From: Rhodocyclaceae bacterium
GTDB lineage: Bacteria > Pseudomonadota > Gammaproteobacteria > Burkholderiales > Rhodocyclaceae
Length of the DNA: 64,000 nt
Reading direction: 5' to 3'
Assembly (NCBI GenBank): GCA_016702335.1
Contig: JADJEF010000005.1
Coordinates: 1 to 64,000, forward strand
Positions 8,555-17,470 of the stretch are shown here, piece after piece (within the stretch, counting starts at the first letter, position 1; each line of letters opens with the position of its first letter). A program made the position numbers and the translations under genes. The notes beneath the pieces are model-generated. The model was not told the origin of the DNA, did not search any database, and saw nothing but the letters and a program-made list of their open reading frames with translations.

Positions 8555-9339
8555 TAGGCGAAGGTCCTAGAGAGAACCCTTCCGGCCGCCCGTGCGGCCT
8601 TCTTGCCGGTTGTCACTGGGTGCCGGCGGATGCGATAACCGGCACGGTACAGCATGTCCGTGTCACGCTTCACGGACTTTGCCGCCGTGAGCCATGGGCC
8701 GAGCTTCTTCAGGACGCGAGCCCGCTGCTCGGGCTTGAGGCGGCTTCGGAGAATCTTGACGGCGTAGTCCTCGCTGCCCCTCCGCACCTTCCTGCCCGCA
8801 TGCCCCGCGCGGAGGAACAGACGCTTGGATGCCCCGGACTTCGTGAGGAGGCGGCCGGTGGCGACGTTGGTGAGGAGGCCGAGGCCCATGGCCTCTCCGC
8901 CGGTAATCCCTGGGAGGTAGCGGTCGAACCTCTTTCCGACCTTGCTCCCGAGCTTCGCCCCGAATCCCCCGCCGGCCATCCCGCCCCCGAACGCCCCTGC
9001 TGGGCCGAGGGCAAGGCCCGCCGCCGAGCCGAGCATCGTTCCAACGGTGGCGCCGGCCGTCGAGAGAACCGTGGAGGCCATTCCGGCGCGATTCCCGGCC
9101 TTCATCTGAGCCTGGCGGTAGCTCCCATATGCCTTCGCCCCCGCTCGAAGCTTGCCGAGGCCGGACTGTAGCCCCGTCCCCACGCCCCGTGCTGATCCCA
9201 TCCCGCGCGTGAACTTCCCGTCGCGAGAGCGCGGGTGCTTGCGTTCATCGAAGGCGCCGCGCATGCCACCGAGCGCCTCGGACAGGTCGCGAGACCGTTC
9301 GAAGCGCTCGGTGTAGTGGCGTAGGGCTACGGCGTCCAC
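8554..9339 (-). CDS. KHPRD-motif protein 5, Gly/Ala/Arg-rich
   Basis: 261 aa, GTG start. Residues 28-43 carry the shared motif (GAFDERKHPRSRDGKF). Residues about 85-135 are a Gly/Ala-rich hydrophobic stretch like glycine-zipper membrane segments (TVGTMLGSAAGLALGPAG); the C-terminal third is strongly basic. It is one of five consecutive different genes with this N-terminal tag between portal and MuF. An internal, ejected virion protein is the working idea. Confidence 0.72.
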   Translation of the reverse strand: MDAVALRHYTERFERSRDLSEALGGMRGAFDERKHPRSRDGKFTRGMGSARGVGTGLQSGLGKLRAGAKAYGSYRQAQMKAGNRAGMASTVLSTAGATVGTMLGSAAGLALGPAGAFGGGMAGGGFGAKLGSKVGKRFDRYLPGITGGEAMGLGLLTNVATGRLLTKSGASKRLFLRAGHAGRKVRRGSEDYAVKILRSRLKPEQRARVLKKLGPWLTAAKSVKRDTDMLYRAGYRIRRHPVTTGKKAARAAGRVLSRTFA

Positions 9340-9342
9340 TGC

Positions 9343-10524
9343 CTACGGTCTCCCCGCCCGAATGGCGTTGTTAGCCCTTGCGTTTGGTCTTCGGTGGCGC
9401 TTGCGCTGTCGCCTCATCGTCTTCGAGAAGTACTGCGATGCCAGCCGCTCCCCAAACCTCGCCGCCACGCGCTCGGGGAACGACCCGCTACGTCGCAGGT
9501 TCCTGATCTCGTTGCGCAGCTCGAACTTCACCCGCTTCTCGTTCTTCCTTGCAATGGCAATCCGCATCGCCTGGGCGCCAGACGGCGGGCGGCGCTGCCA
9601 GGTGCGCTTAGTGAGGGAGTGCTGAGACGCCTTGGCCATCGCCTCGGCCGGGCTCATCACAGACCCCTTGCGGGCTGACTTGATCTTCGAGAACGGCACC
9701 GCCTTGATCGTTCGCTTCCCCTGCACGAGCAGGCGACCAGTCGTCGTCGGGATACGCCCCTGTGGCCGCCATTCGGCGCCCAGGTAGGTCGCCTTGCGTC
9801 GTAGGTGCCCCACGCGCACGCCCTGCCCCGGAGACGCCTCCTGGCCACTCTTCGTGGTGATCCGCTGGTGCTTCTGCCACGCGATGCGGCTGTTGCGGTC
9901 GTACTTCACTAGCCGGGCCTGATTGCGCTGCTTGCGGGCGCCAGGGAGCATGTTTCTCCCGGCCACAACGCCACCAATGGCCGTTGCCGCGCCGGCCAGC
10001 ACGCGCCCCTCCTTCGTCTTCAGCACGCGCCCGACGGTGCGCGCCCCACGGCGTAGGACGGAGTGATCGTGAATGGTGTGTCGCTGGACGGAGACGGCGC
10101 CGGTGGCCGGATCGACCTTGGACACCAGGGCGCGGCGGAACTGCGTCTCGGACGCAGCCTTGGCGGTATTGGACGCAAGGCGCCGGCCGCTGGCAACCAG
10201 GACCCCACCAATGCGGCCGGCGGCGGACCCGAGGCGCTTACCGCTCGCCCCGACAGGCGTCAGGCGATGGCGAGCCACCGAGGGGAACGGTCCGCCTCGT
10301 CCGCGATTGACGGCGACGGCCCGATTGATCATGCGCTCGGTCGTGGCCGGGACCCTTCGCACCACAGAGCGACCGTTCACCAGGCGGGATGGCATGACGG
10401 GGCCGCCGACCGAGCGCACGGAACGACGAAGCAGGCCACCCAGCTTCGTCGTGAATCTTCCCTGCTTGTCGCGGGGGTGGAGTGCGTTCGTCCACTTCCC
10501 TTCGAGTACGTCTAGGTCCGTCAT
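9343..10524 (-). CDS. KHPRD-motif protein 4, very basic
   Basis: 393 aa, extremely rich in Arg and Lys over most of its length. The tag is at residues 11-26 (WTNALHPRDKQGRFTT). No enzymatic motif is seen. The charge suggests DNA or RNA binding, perhaps packaging with the genome. The stop is 3 bases before the next GTG start. Confidence 0.72.
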   Translation of the reverse strand: MTDLDVLEGKWTNALHPRDKQGRFTTKLGGLLRRSVRSVGGPVMPSRLVNGRSVVRRVPATTERMINRAVAVNRGRGGPFPSVARHRLTPVGASGKRLGSAAGRIGGVLVASGRRLASNTAKAASETQFRRALVSKVDPATGAVSVQRHTIHDHSVLRRGARTVGRVLKTKEGRVLAGAATAIGGVVAGRNMLPGARKQRNQARLVKYDRNSRIAWQKHQRITTKSGQEASPGQGVRVGHLRRKATYLGAEWRPQGRIPTTTGRLLVQGKRTIKAVPFSKIKSARKGSVMSPAEAMAKASQHSLTKRTWQRRPPSGAQAMRIAIARKNEKRVKFELRNEIRNLRRSGSFPERVAARFGERLASQYFSKTMRRQRKRHRRPNARANNAIRAGRP

Positions 10525-10536
10525 GTTGCGATCCTG

Positions 10537-11244
10537 CTACTTGGTCGCCCACTTGTCGGCGAGCTTCTGAGCCGTTCCGATCTTCTTCATCGGTGCCTTC
10601 CATCGGTACGTCGCGCGCACCCGCTTCCTGCCCGTGGCCTTGTACGCCGCATCTCGCGCCGTCCGGCCCGCGCCGCGAGCGGCCCCACCCACGGCCTTCC
10701 CGAAGGCCGGAGCAGCCTTGGCAATCGCCGCTCCGCCCTTCTTCCCGGCGTGCTTGCCGAATGCGTAGCCCGCAACGCCGGCAGCGGCGCGGGCAGCGGC
10801 GCTCTTTGGCTTCTTCAGGCCCATTCGCTTGCCAACCGCATCACCGACGCGACGACCCGCCCTCGCCCCAACGCGAGTTCCGATGGCGCTCCCGGCCAGT
10901 CCGGCCACCACGCCCAACAACGCGCCCTTACCCGCGCTTCCCCTTCCGGCATAGCGACCGAGTGCCACACCGGCGCGAGCGCCAAGCTCTCCGCCGGCAC
11001 CAATCCCGGCACCCTTGCCGAACGATCCGCCAAGGTTCTTGGCATCCGGGCCAAAGAAGGTGGCCTTCTTCTTCCCCGGCCGCCCCCCGGCCGCCTTCGA
11101 CCCTCCACCCATGCCGCCCTTGGACGCGAACTTCCCATCCTTGTCGCGACGGTGCTTCCCCTCGCTGTATCGCCCCTTGCCCTCAAGTAGGTCGTGGGCG
11201 GTTGCGAATTCCGCCGAGGCCAGCGCAATGCTGTCTGTGCTCAT
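10537..11244 (-). CDS. KHPRD-motif protein 3, glycine-zipper-like
   Basis: 235 aa. The tag variant is at residues 24-41 (GRYSEGKHRRDKDGKFAS). A long Gly/Ala/Arg region follows, with small-residue repeats such as GALLGVVAGLAGSAIG and a basic C terminus. This resembles membrane-inserting internal virion proteins but is not assignable to a named family. AGGGGAAG precedes the ATG. Confidence 0.7.
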   Translation of the reverse strand: MSTDSIALASAEFATAHDLLEGKGRYSEGKHRRDKDGKFASKGGMGGGSKAAGGRPGKKKATFFGPDAKNLGGSFGKGAGIGAGGELGARAGVALGRYAGRGSAGKGALLGVVAGLAGSAIGTRVGARAGRRVGDAVGKRMGLKKPKSAAARAAAGVAGYAFGKHAGKKGGAAIAKAAPAFGKAVGGAARGAGRTARDAAYKATGRKRVRATYRWKAPMKKIGTAQKLADKWATK

Positions 11245-11245
11245 G

Positions 11246-11902
11246 TTATCTTCCCCTTCTGGCCGCGCGAAGGGCCTCTAGCCGCGCCTCGAAGACCGAG
11301 GGCGAGGTTACGCGCGTCTTGGGTCGGCGGCCTCCGGTAGGTCCGGCCCGATGGCCGAGCTTGCGATTGAGATACCCACCGATCTCGCCAGCGGCTCGCC
11401 TTGTGCCCGACCTGCCGAGGTAACCAGCCACCGCGCCGCCGTAATAAGTGGCGGTCCCCGTGAGTGCCCCCTGCTGCTTCAACCCCAGGCGCTTTCCGAT
11501 GGCGTTCCCGATGCTCCCGCCGCCCATGCCCATGACACGAGAGGTCGCGTAGCTGCCAACGAGAGAGCCGACGAGCTGGCTTGTTTCCCCCATCCCGTGC
11601 TCCCTGGCAAACTGCGCGCCCCACTGAGCCCCCTTCCTCGCCCCGAACCCGGATGCCACGCCGCCGCCGAGGTTGAAGAGGATGTTGCCGTCCTGCCCCT
11701 TCCCGCCACTCCCGACCTGTCCGATGGCGCGGCGCTTCCCTCCCACCCCTAGCAAGCGTCCGGCCGTCGTGGCCGCCGCGCCGAGCTTAGAGGTAAACCT
11801 TCCGTTCCTGTCACGAGGATGCTTAGACGAACTAAAAGCCCCCCTTGCCTCCAGGATATCCGTAGATCGATCGAATCGCGTACTAAAGACTTCGATATTC
11901 AT
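11246..11902 (-). CDS. KHPRD-motif protein 2, glycine-rich
   Basis: 218 aa. The tag is at residues 21-38 (GAFSSSKHPRDRNGRFTS). The middle has small-residue hydrophobic stretches (SQLVGSLVGSYATSRVMGMG and YYGGAVAGYLG), and the C terminus is basic. GGAG precedes the ATG. Its overall plan matches its neighbours although the sequences outside the tag differ. Confidence 0.72.
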   Translation of the reverse strand: MNIEVFSTRFDRSTDILEARGAFSSSKHPRDRNGRFTSKLGAAATTAGRLLGVGGKRRAIGQVGSGGKGQDGNILFNLGGGVASGFGARKGAQWGAQFAREHGMGETSQLVGSLVGSYATSRVMGMGGGSIGNAIGKRLGLKQQGALTGTATYYGGAVAGYLGRSGTRRAAGEIGGYLNRKLGHRAGPTGGRRPKTRVTSPSVFEARLEALRAARRGR

Positions 11903-11914
11903 GCCGTTCTCCCA

Positions 11915-13003
11915 TTACCAATCGTAGTGGCCATCCCCGCTAGTCACCGTTCCCGCCACTCGCCCGTATGCCTCGGCCTGCCTCTGGGCGATGGCGCGGA
12001 CGATCCGGCTACGCTTCATGTCCGCCGCGACCCGCTTGCGCTCGGCGGCCTGCTTCTTGGCGAACGATCGCTGCATCTTGCCGACCTTCCGCCCTCCAGC
12101 ATCACCGGTGCGCTTCACGACGTCGGCGATGACCCTATACGTCTGAGGCCCCTCGAAGTAGCGATCGTAGGCCCGAGTGGCCGCCTTTCTCGCGAGCGCA
12201 CCGCCCACCCATGGCGCCGCCTTGGCGGCAAGCTCCCCGGCCGTCCTCTTCCTGGCGCTCAGCCCCGCACCGCTTAGGTACACCTTATCATCAATCGCCT
12301 TGCCTGCCATCTGGCCCGCGAGCTGGCCAGCCCTTCCGGCGCCCCACCCCACGGCCATGCCGCCGAGCCGCGCCACCATGAGGTCCTGCTTTTCCTGTCC
12401 GGTCAGGCGATTCATAAAGTCGGTAGTGACCCTCTGGGAGGAGTCGCCTCTCGCCGACCCGCGAGAGATGTCATTCCAAAGCCCGCCAGGGGTCTTATTC
12501 CCCATCTCCTGCCAATTTCCCCGGCGGTCAACCACTCTTAGAGACTTGCCCCGCCCAACCGAGTTGATGTCCGGCGGCGAGAACCAGGCGTAGTTGTCCT
12601 TCCCGCTGCCCCCTGGATGGTTGTGGGTGAAGCGATTCGCCCTCATGTTGGCCAGGAGATGTGGCCCAGGACCGACGGAATGCGAGTCACCACGGTTGAT
12701 AGCCAGGAGCCTGTCGCCTCTGAACATCCCGAGCATCTCGCGATTGGACTGGGAGATGTACCGTTCCGTCGCCTCCATACGCTGGTCGGCCGGGAGGCGG
12801 TTGATCATCTTCTTGGCGAGGTGGCGCCCGTAGAGTCCGTGCTGACCCCCGAGGGCTCGCCCGGTGGCGTTCATAATGCTGGCGAATCGGCCCATCTTGT
12901 CGCGCGGATGCTTCCGCTCGTCAAACCCGCCGCGACCGCCCTTCGCCTCTCTAAGCTCCACTGAGGATGCGAATGCGATGCGGGCTTCTTCTACGGTTCT
13001 CAT
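11915..13003 (-). CDS. KHPRD-motif protein 1 with JAMM-like domain
   Basis: 362 aa. The tag is at residues 26-42 (GFDERKHPRDKMGRFAS). Residues 80-150 contain FTHNHPGG (His127, His129) followed by SPPD (Ser142, Asp145). This is the H-x-H-P-x-G...S-x2-D zinc signature of JAB/MPN (JAMM, RadC-like) metalloproteases, with the usual upstream Glu not certain. The C-terminal half is basic and Ala/Gly-rich. The ATG overlaps the portal stop (TAATG). Processing of virion proteins or of a host target is possible. Confidence 0.7.
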   Translation of the reverse strand: MRTVEEARIAFASSVELREAKGGRGGFDERKHPRDKMGRFASIMNATGRALGGQHGLYGRHLAKKMINRLPADQRMEATERYISQSNREMLGMFRGDRLLAINRGDSHSVGPGPHLLANMRANRFTHNHPGGSGKDNYAWFSPPDINSVGRGKSLRVVDRRGNWQEMGNKTPGGLWNDISRGSARGDSSQRVTTDFMNRLTGQEKQDLMVARLGGMAVGWGAGRAGQLAGQMAGKAIDDKVYLSGAGLSARKRTAGELAAKAAPWVGGALARKAATRAYDRYFEGPQTYRVIADVVKRTGDAGGRKVGKMQRSFAKKQAAERKRVAADMKRSRIVRAIAQRQAEAYGRVAGTVTSGDGHYDW

Positions 13004-14676
13004 TATCTCATTACCCTTCTCTCACTACCATCCGGCCGCGCTCGCGCCGCCGGTCGCCCCGGAATACGTGGCGGCCTAGCCCCGGCGGGCGGCGACCCCG
13101 GCGGGCCACCCTCGTCCATTCCCCCGCCCTGTGCGGCCATGGCCTGCTGCTGCATGCCGAACATCTCCATCTGCTTTACGTCGCGCTCGGCCTCTTCCTC
13201 GTCAATCTTCGCCTGCATGTCCGCGAGCTTGATGTCCATGCCCGTTGGCTTGAGGGCGAGCACGAGCAGCTCCTGCGCCGTCCCCTTGTCCACCAGGGAC
13301 GCCTGCGTGGCTGCGATGAGGGCCGTCACGAGGGAGGCGAACGTCGTCGCCGTGGACGACATGTCGTTGACGGAGAGGTCGGGCATCTGGACGACGAACG
13401 CCTTCGACGTGTCGAGGTCGGCGGGGAGCATGCCTCGCTTGACCGCCTGGTCGAGGGCGAAGCGCACGAGCATCGTGATGACGTTCTTGAACTCGTCCTG
13501 GAGGCTCGTGAGGTCCTTCAGCGTTGGACCGGTGAGGTTCTCGCCGTTGGCCCTGTTCGGGTCGTTATCGCGCCCGAACCACATCCCCGGCATGCCCTGG
13601 GACGTGGAGATGTAATTGATGAGGAGGTCACTCTCCTGCATCGCCTCGCCGCTACCAAGCTCCGGGCTGACGGCCGTCCACTTCACCTTGTCGTTGTGAA
13701 CCTGGAGGGACCCTGGGCGGGGCGTCTTGCCGTTCTTCTTGATCCAGTCGGCGATGCCCTTGTCATCCATGTTGGCCAGCTCGACGCTCCAGACGAACGC
13801 CATGGCCATCGCCTGGCGCTCAAGCCTGTTCCACACGAACTGGTCGTAGGCGTCCAGCACATCCCCGATGGCGAGAAGGTCCGATCGACCCCTCACCATG
13901 TCCGAGAGCGTGTTGGCCGCGAAGAAGAAGCAGTCACCGTCGAGGCGCTCGATGGCCGTAGGATCGTCCTCGTTCGGCTGCACCCTAACGGCCCGGAGCG
14001 GCTCACCCTCGCTGTCGCGCTCGTCGCGCTTGACGTTGATCGTGGTAACCTGCTCGATGTCGTCCTTCTCGGTGCGAACCTTGAGCACCATCTCGGGGCT
14101 TACGTAGGCCAGCCGAACCTTACCGTTGAACTCATTGACACCCACCCGGAGGAACAGCTCTCCGTACGCTCGCCACGAAGTACACCACTTCAGGAGGCGC
14201 TGTGGGAGATCGTTGCGCGCGTCGGTCCAGAAGCCGTCGATGACCTTCTGGATCGCCTCCTTGGACTTGTCGTCGTCGGCATGCGCCAGGACCTCCACGC
14301 CCTCCCCGAGGACGTAGTTCACCGCGCGCCGGATGACGCGGGCAGCCATGGGGTTGTTCGTCCACAGATAGGCCGCCGTAGCCAGCATGCGATCATGCTT
14401 GTACTCCGGGAGGTCCTTCGGCTTCGCTCCCGAGAGGCGGCGCATGAACTGCGTGCCACCGGCATCCGACGAGAGGCCGTAATCGGGATCGTCCTGCGAC
14501 CCCTCTAGGATATCGCGAGAGGCGGCCTTGGGCGGCGACTCATCCAACGACGAATCGCGCCTGCCACGGTTTCTTTCTTCGATGGCGGCGCGGATCAGGG
14601 CGTTCTTCTGGTCGGAGTTGAGCGAAGACGGCTCACGGGAGGCTCGCTCCCGGAGCACGGAAATGTCGTATGCCAT
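13003..14676 (-). CDS. Portal protein
   Basis: 557 aa. The pattern is that of portal proteins of tailed phages: NNPMAARVIRRAVNYVLGEG near the N terminus, AYGELFLRV, the GRSDLLAIGDVLDAY block, a KWTAVSPELG segment, and a C-terminal helical tail rich in Met, Gln, Gly and Pro. It forms the dodecameric ring through which DNA is packaged and ejected. It lies downstream of the large terminase as usual. Confidence 0.9.
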   Translation of the reverse strand: MAYDISVLRERASREPSSLNSDQKNALIRAAIEERNRGRRDSSLDESPPKAASRDILEGSQDDPDYGLSSDAGGTQFMRRLSGAKPKDLPEYKHDRMLATAAYLWTNNPMAARVIRRAVNYVLGEGVEVLAHADDDKSKEAIQKVIDGFWTDARNDLPQRLLKWCTSWRAYGELFLRVGVNEFNGKVRLAYVSPEMVLKVRTEKDDIEQVTTINVKRDERDSEGEPLRAVRVQPNEDDPTAIERLDGDCFFFAANTLSDMVRGRSDLLAIGDVLDAYDQFVWNRLERQAMAMAFVWSVELANMDDKGIADWIKKNGKTPRPGSLQVHNDKVKWTAVSPELGSGEAMQESDLLINYISTSQGMPGMWFGRDNDPNRANGENLTGPTLKDLTSLQDEFKNVITMLVRFALDQAVKRGMLPADLDTSKAFVVQMPDLSVNDMSSTATTFASLVTALIAATQASLVDKGTAQELLVLALKPTGMDIKLADMQAKIDEEEAERDVKQMEMFGMQQQAMAAQGGGMDEGGPPGSPPAGARPPRIPGRPAARARPDGSERRVMR

Positions 14677-14692
14677 GTGATCCCCAAATCAA

Positions 14693-14770
14693 GACGGGCG
14701 GACCAATTCGGCCCGCCCGTCAGATGGTGCGGCGGGGCTTCCCGAGGGAAGAGTAGCTACGCAGCCCCGC
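14693..14770 (-). terminator. Two hairpins between two ORFs
   Basis: The 107-base gap before the portal gene holds a 9-bp stem (GACGGGCGG at 14693-14701 with its complement at 14713-14721) and a second 8-bp stem (14732-14739 with 14763-14770), inside which cttccc/gggaag pairs again. On the minus strand the last hairpin is followed by TTGATTTGGGG. It may be a leaky terminator or an mRNA processing site before the portal gene. Confidence 0.45.
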
Positions 14771-14783
14771 GAACACGAAACCT

Positions 14784-15062
14784 CTACCTCAGGACGCGAA
14801 GCAACCCCGCGCCCCTGATGTTCATCGCTGTCAGCATGTCGGCCGCCGCCTCGTTCACCGCGATGATCTTCCCCGTGAGGCCGATCGAGAGATCGTGACG
14901 CGCCTCACCGGTGGGCCTCACCTCGCTATCGGTCGGCTCAGCGGAGAGGAGCTGGATGCCGAACACCGCCGTACGCCCGTCGGGCGCCATCGCCGTCAAG
15001 GCCACGTCGGTGAAGACGTCGAACTGACGGGGGTCGATTACTTGGACGACTTGGGCTTCCAT
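14784..15062 (-). CDS. Unknown small protein
   Basis: 92 aa, soluble, beta-rich, with a terminal GAGLLRVLR. Its ATG overlaps the 3' end of the upstream membrane-protein gene by 25 bases. It is the last gene before the hairpin pair and the portal. No family recognised. Confidence 0.6.
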   Translation of the reverse strand: MEAQVVQVIDPRQFDVFTDVALTAMAPDGRTAVFGIQLLSAEPTDSEVRPTGEARHDLSIGLTGKIIAVNEAAADMLTAMNIRGAGLLRVLR

Positions 15063-15370
15063 CCCCTACCCCCGATCTGCACAGCGATGACGCCGAAGAT
15101 CAGCACGCCCCACCATGGCTGTGCGGGCACGGCGATTTCAACCTGGCGCAGCGCGTAGATCGTCGCCCATCCCACGCCGTAGATTATGACCGTCACCAGG
15201 GCCACCGCGAGGGCCTTGGGGAAGAGCGCGCTAAGCACCACGCCGAACGCCGCGCTGGCGGAGGGCTTGATGACCTCTACCTTCTCCCCGTCCGGAGCCA
15301 CGACACCAACCCCGCTGCTGGCCAGGAGCTGCCCGAGCAGCTCTGTGTTCACCTTCTGTCCCGTTGCCAT
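15038..15370 (-). CDS. Small membrane protein
   Basis: 110 aa with two predicted membrane segments, about residues 42-72 (LFPKALAVALVTVIIYGVGW) and 83-98 (PWWGVLIFGVIAVQIG), and a basic C terminus. Located between terminase and portal. A holin-like or membrane-anchoring role is possible but not shown. Confidence 0.65.
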   Translation of the reverse strand: MATGQKVNTELLGQLLASSGVGVVAPDGEKVEVIKPSASAAFGVVLSALFPKALAVALVTVIIYGVGWATIYALRQVEIAVPAQPWWGVLIFGVIAVQIGGRGWKPKSSK

Positions 15371-15378
15371 ACGTCCTC

Positions 15379-17115
15379 CTATCGTCCACGAGGCGCATTG
15401 TAACCGTTGTCACGTGCGCGCAGGCGGTCACTTCCGCGAGTGGCATTATACACACTCTCCCTGAATCGTTCAACCCCCTCGGGGCCTCCCGGCCTCCCAG
15501 GGCGATCGACGCTCATCGCGGCAGCCATCTCGGTGCCGTACAGCACCGCCACGGCGATACCGGACGTGTCCACCCGGTCGTTGCGGATCGCCGTGGGGAA
15601 CTCCAGATGCTCCTTGATCCACGCAGGCTTCCAGGCGGCAACCTTGGGCAGGCGAACCTTGAGGGCCTTGAACACCGGCACGGACGAGTCGGCGCGAGCT
15701 TCCTTCGATGTCGTCGCGAGGCGCCTCTGCGCCAGGTCGTCCGGGTCGGGGAACGCCACCACGGGGATCGACGTCGTCTTTTGGATCGTCTGGATGAGTG
15801 ACTGCCCACTCGCCTTGTTCTCCACGACGAGGGTAGGCGTGATGCCCGTCATCTTGAGCGCCTTGTTCCACTGAGAGATGGCGGCATCCACGAGGTCCTC
15901 ATAGCCCACCTGCTCCGCCCAGTCGTCCAACACGAAGAGATCGGTGTTGTTCTTCCCCCACGTGTTGATGGCGGAGTTGCTATTGGAGACACCCTCCTTG
16001 AAGGCCGCGTCCACCACGACGATCACGCGGCGAAGTCCGAGCCCCTCGATGTCGTTGGAGTCGTACTCGTTGACGAACCACGGCTTCTTGAAGACGAGGC
16101 CCTCCATGGCCGACGGCATCTGCTGGTAGAGCGCGCTCCACCCGCGAGGCCCAACCGCGCCCTCGATGCGCTCCCAGTCCGCGACCGAGTATCGTTCTGG
16201 CCACAGGCGCTCGCCAGGGAGCCTCCCTAGAGGGTCGCCAAACGGCACCCACTCGGGACGATCGGCTACCCCGTACGAGATCGCCGGGATCGAGACGATG
16301 TCGTAGTGCTCTCCGCCGTCGAGCATCTCGTTGATCACCATGCCCGCCAGGTCGCCCTCGTGCCATCGCGTCATCAGGATGACGATGCGCCCGCCGGGCG
16401 CGAGGCGCGTATAGGCGACCTCGCGGAACCAGTTCCAGGCGTTTTCGCGGTAAGTGGGGCTGTCGGCCTGCTTGCGGTCCTTGACGGGGTCGTCAATCAC
16501 GAGCAGCTTGGCGCCCTTGCCCGTAAGGGCACCGCCAACGCCCGCCGCGATCATCCCGCCTCGATGTCCCGCGATCCCCCACTGCTTGACCGTGGCCTCG
16601 CCCTTGCGCAGCTCAATGGGGAACGGGTAGTCCTCACTCCGCACGTCGGCACGCACGCCCTTGGACATGTCGTAGGCGAGGTCGGCGCCGTACGAGGCCA
16701 CCATGACGCTGTCGTCGGGGTTGTTGCCCAGGAAGAACCCTGGCAGCGACAGGCTCACCAGGGTGCTCTTCGAGGTTCGCGGGGGCTGGAAGAGCAGAAG
16801 GCGCTTGCTATCCCCCAAGAGGACGCGGTCGAGCGCATCGGTCGTGACGAGGTGGTGCGCCGACCAGTCGAACCACGGGCGCATCGTCATCGTGTAGGAG
16901 AGGAAGTCGTCCTGGGCCGCAATGCGCGCGGCGGCGAGTTCCTCGGGGGATGGGATGGCCATTAGATCGTGTTGATCTCCCTGATCCCAAGCCTTCCACA
17001 CCTCTCGCATGCCCGAATCTGGGTTACGTAGAACCCAACGGGCCTCCCCTTGTCGGTGATGTTTCCACTCCTCACCCTCGCCCACACCGACCAGCGATGC
17101 AGCTTGAGCGCACAT
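15379..17115 (-). CDS. terL: Terminase large subunit
   Basis: 578 aa. The ATPase domain has a Walker A-like FQPPRTSKST (residues 109-118) and Walker B LLVIDDP (204-210). A coupling region (RIVILMTRWHEGDLAG) follows. The C-terminal RNase H-like nuclease has VVVDAAFKEG and LVVENKASGQSL strands with acidic residues, and a late RNDRVDTSG. It cuts and packages DNA through the portal. The Walker A lysine sits after Thr-Ser, the variant loop common in phage terminases. No small subunit gene lies directly beside it. Confidence 0.92.
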   Translation of the reverse strand: MCAQAASLVGVGEGEEWKHHRQGEARWVLRNPDSGMREVWKAWDQGDQHDLMAIPSPEELAAARIAAQDDFLSYTMTMRPWFDWSAHHLVTTDALDRVLLGDSKRLLLFQPPRTSKSTLVSLSLPGFFLGNNPDDSVMVASYGADLAYDMSKGVRADVRSEDYPFPIELRKGEATVKQWGIAGHRGGMIAAGVGGALTGKGAKLLVIDDPVKDRKQADSPTYRENAWNWFREVAYTRLAPGGRIVILMTRWHEGDLAGMVINEMLDGGEHYDIVSIPAISYGVADRPEWVPFGDPLGRLPGERLWPERYSVADWERIEGAVGPRGWSALYQQMPSAMEGLVFKKPWFVNEYDSNDIEGLGLRRVIVVVDAAFKEGVSNSNSAINTWGKNNTDLFVLDDWAEQVGYEDLVDAAISQWNKALKMTGITPTLVVENKASGQSLIQTIQKTTSIPVVAFPDPDDLAQRRLATTSKEARADSSVPVFKALKVRLPKVAAWKPAWIKEHLEFPTAIRNDRVDTSGIAVAVLYGTEMAAAMSVDRPGRPGGPEGVERFRESVYNATRGSDRLRARDNGYNAPRGR

Positions 17116-17121
17116 AGAAAC

Positions 17122-17415
17122 TTACCCAACATCACTATCCTCCTCAGCCACCTTCCCCGTGAGCGTCACGATCCGTACGACCTCGGGTGCTGGACCGTCG
17201 GGCGATAGCGTCCCACAGCGGATATAGTCCCACCCTCCGTCCACGAACACCGCTTCGCACGAGCATTCGCGGAAGTCGTGGCGGTGACGCGACCAGATGG
17301 CGTCACCGCACGAGGGGCAGCGTACGCCCGTGACGATCTCGGGAACGGGATCGGGGTCTCTCTCCGATCCCGTTTCGAGCCACTGTAGGTACCCCGCTGG
17401 GTTATGCGCCATCAT
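17122..17415 (-). CDS. Small Cys/His-rich protein (DUF7695-like)
   Basis: 97 aa. Contains CPSCGDAIWSRHRHDF, ECSCEAVFVDGG and WDYIRCG, a compact zinc-binding family frequent in phages (recalled as DUF7695). The start is the first of two ATGs behind GGGGGG; an upstream GTG would add 8 residues. It directly precedes the terminase. Confidence 0.72.
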   Translation of the reverse strand: MMAHNPAGYLQWLETGSERDPDPVPEIVTGVRCPSCGDAIWSRHRHDFRECSCEAVFVDGGWDYIRCGTLSPDGPAPEVVRIVTLTGKVAEEDSDVG

Positions 17416-17470
17416 CACGACCCCCCGTTCTCGTGCCACAGGCGCTCAACGACGGCAAACGTCGCCTCCC

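Noticed and set aside
12967..14508. 513-codon plus-strand ORF
   Set aside because: It lies opposite the portal gene, whose sequence is clearly a portal; the plus frame has no recognisable domain and arises from GC-rich codon use.
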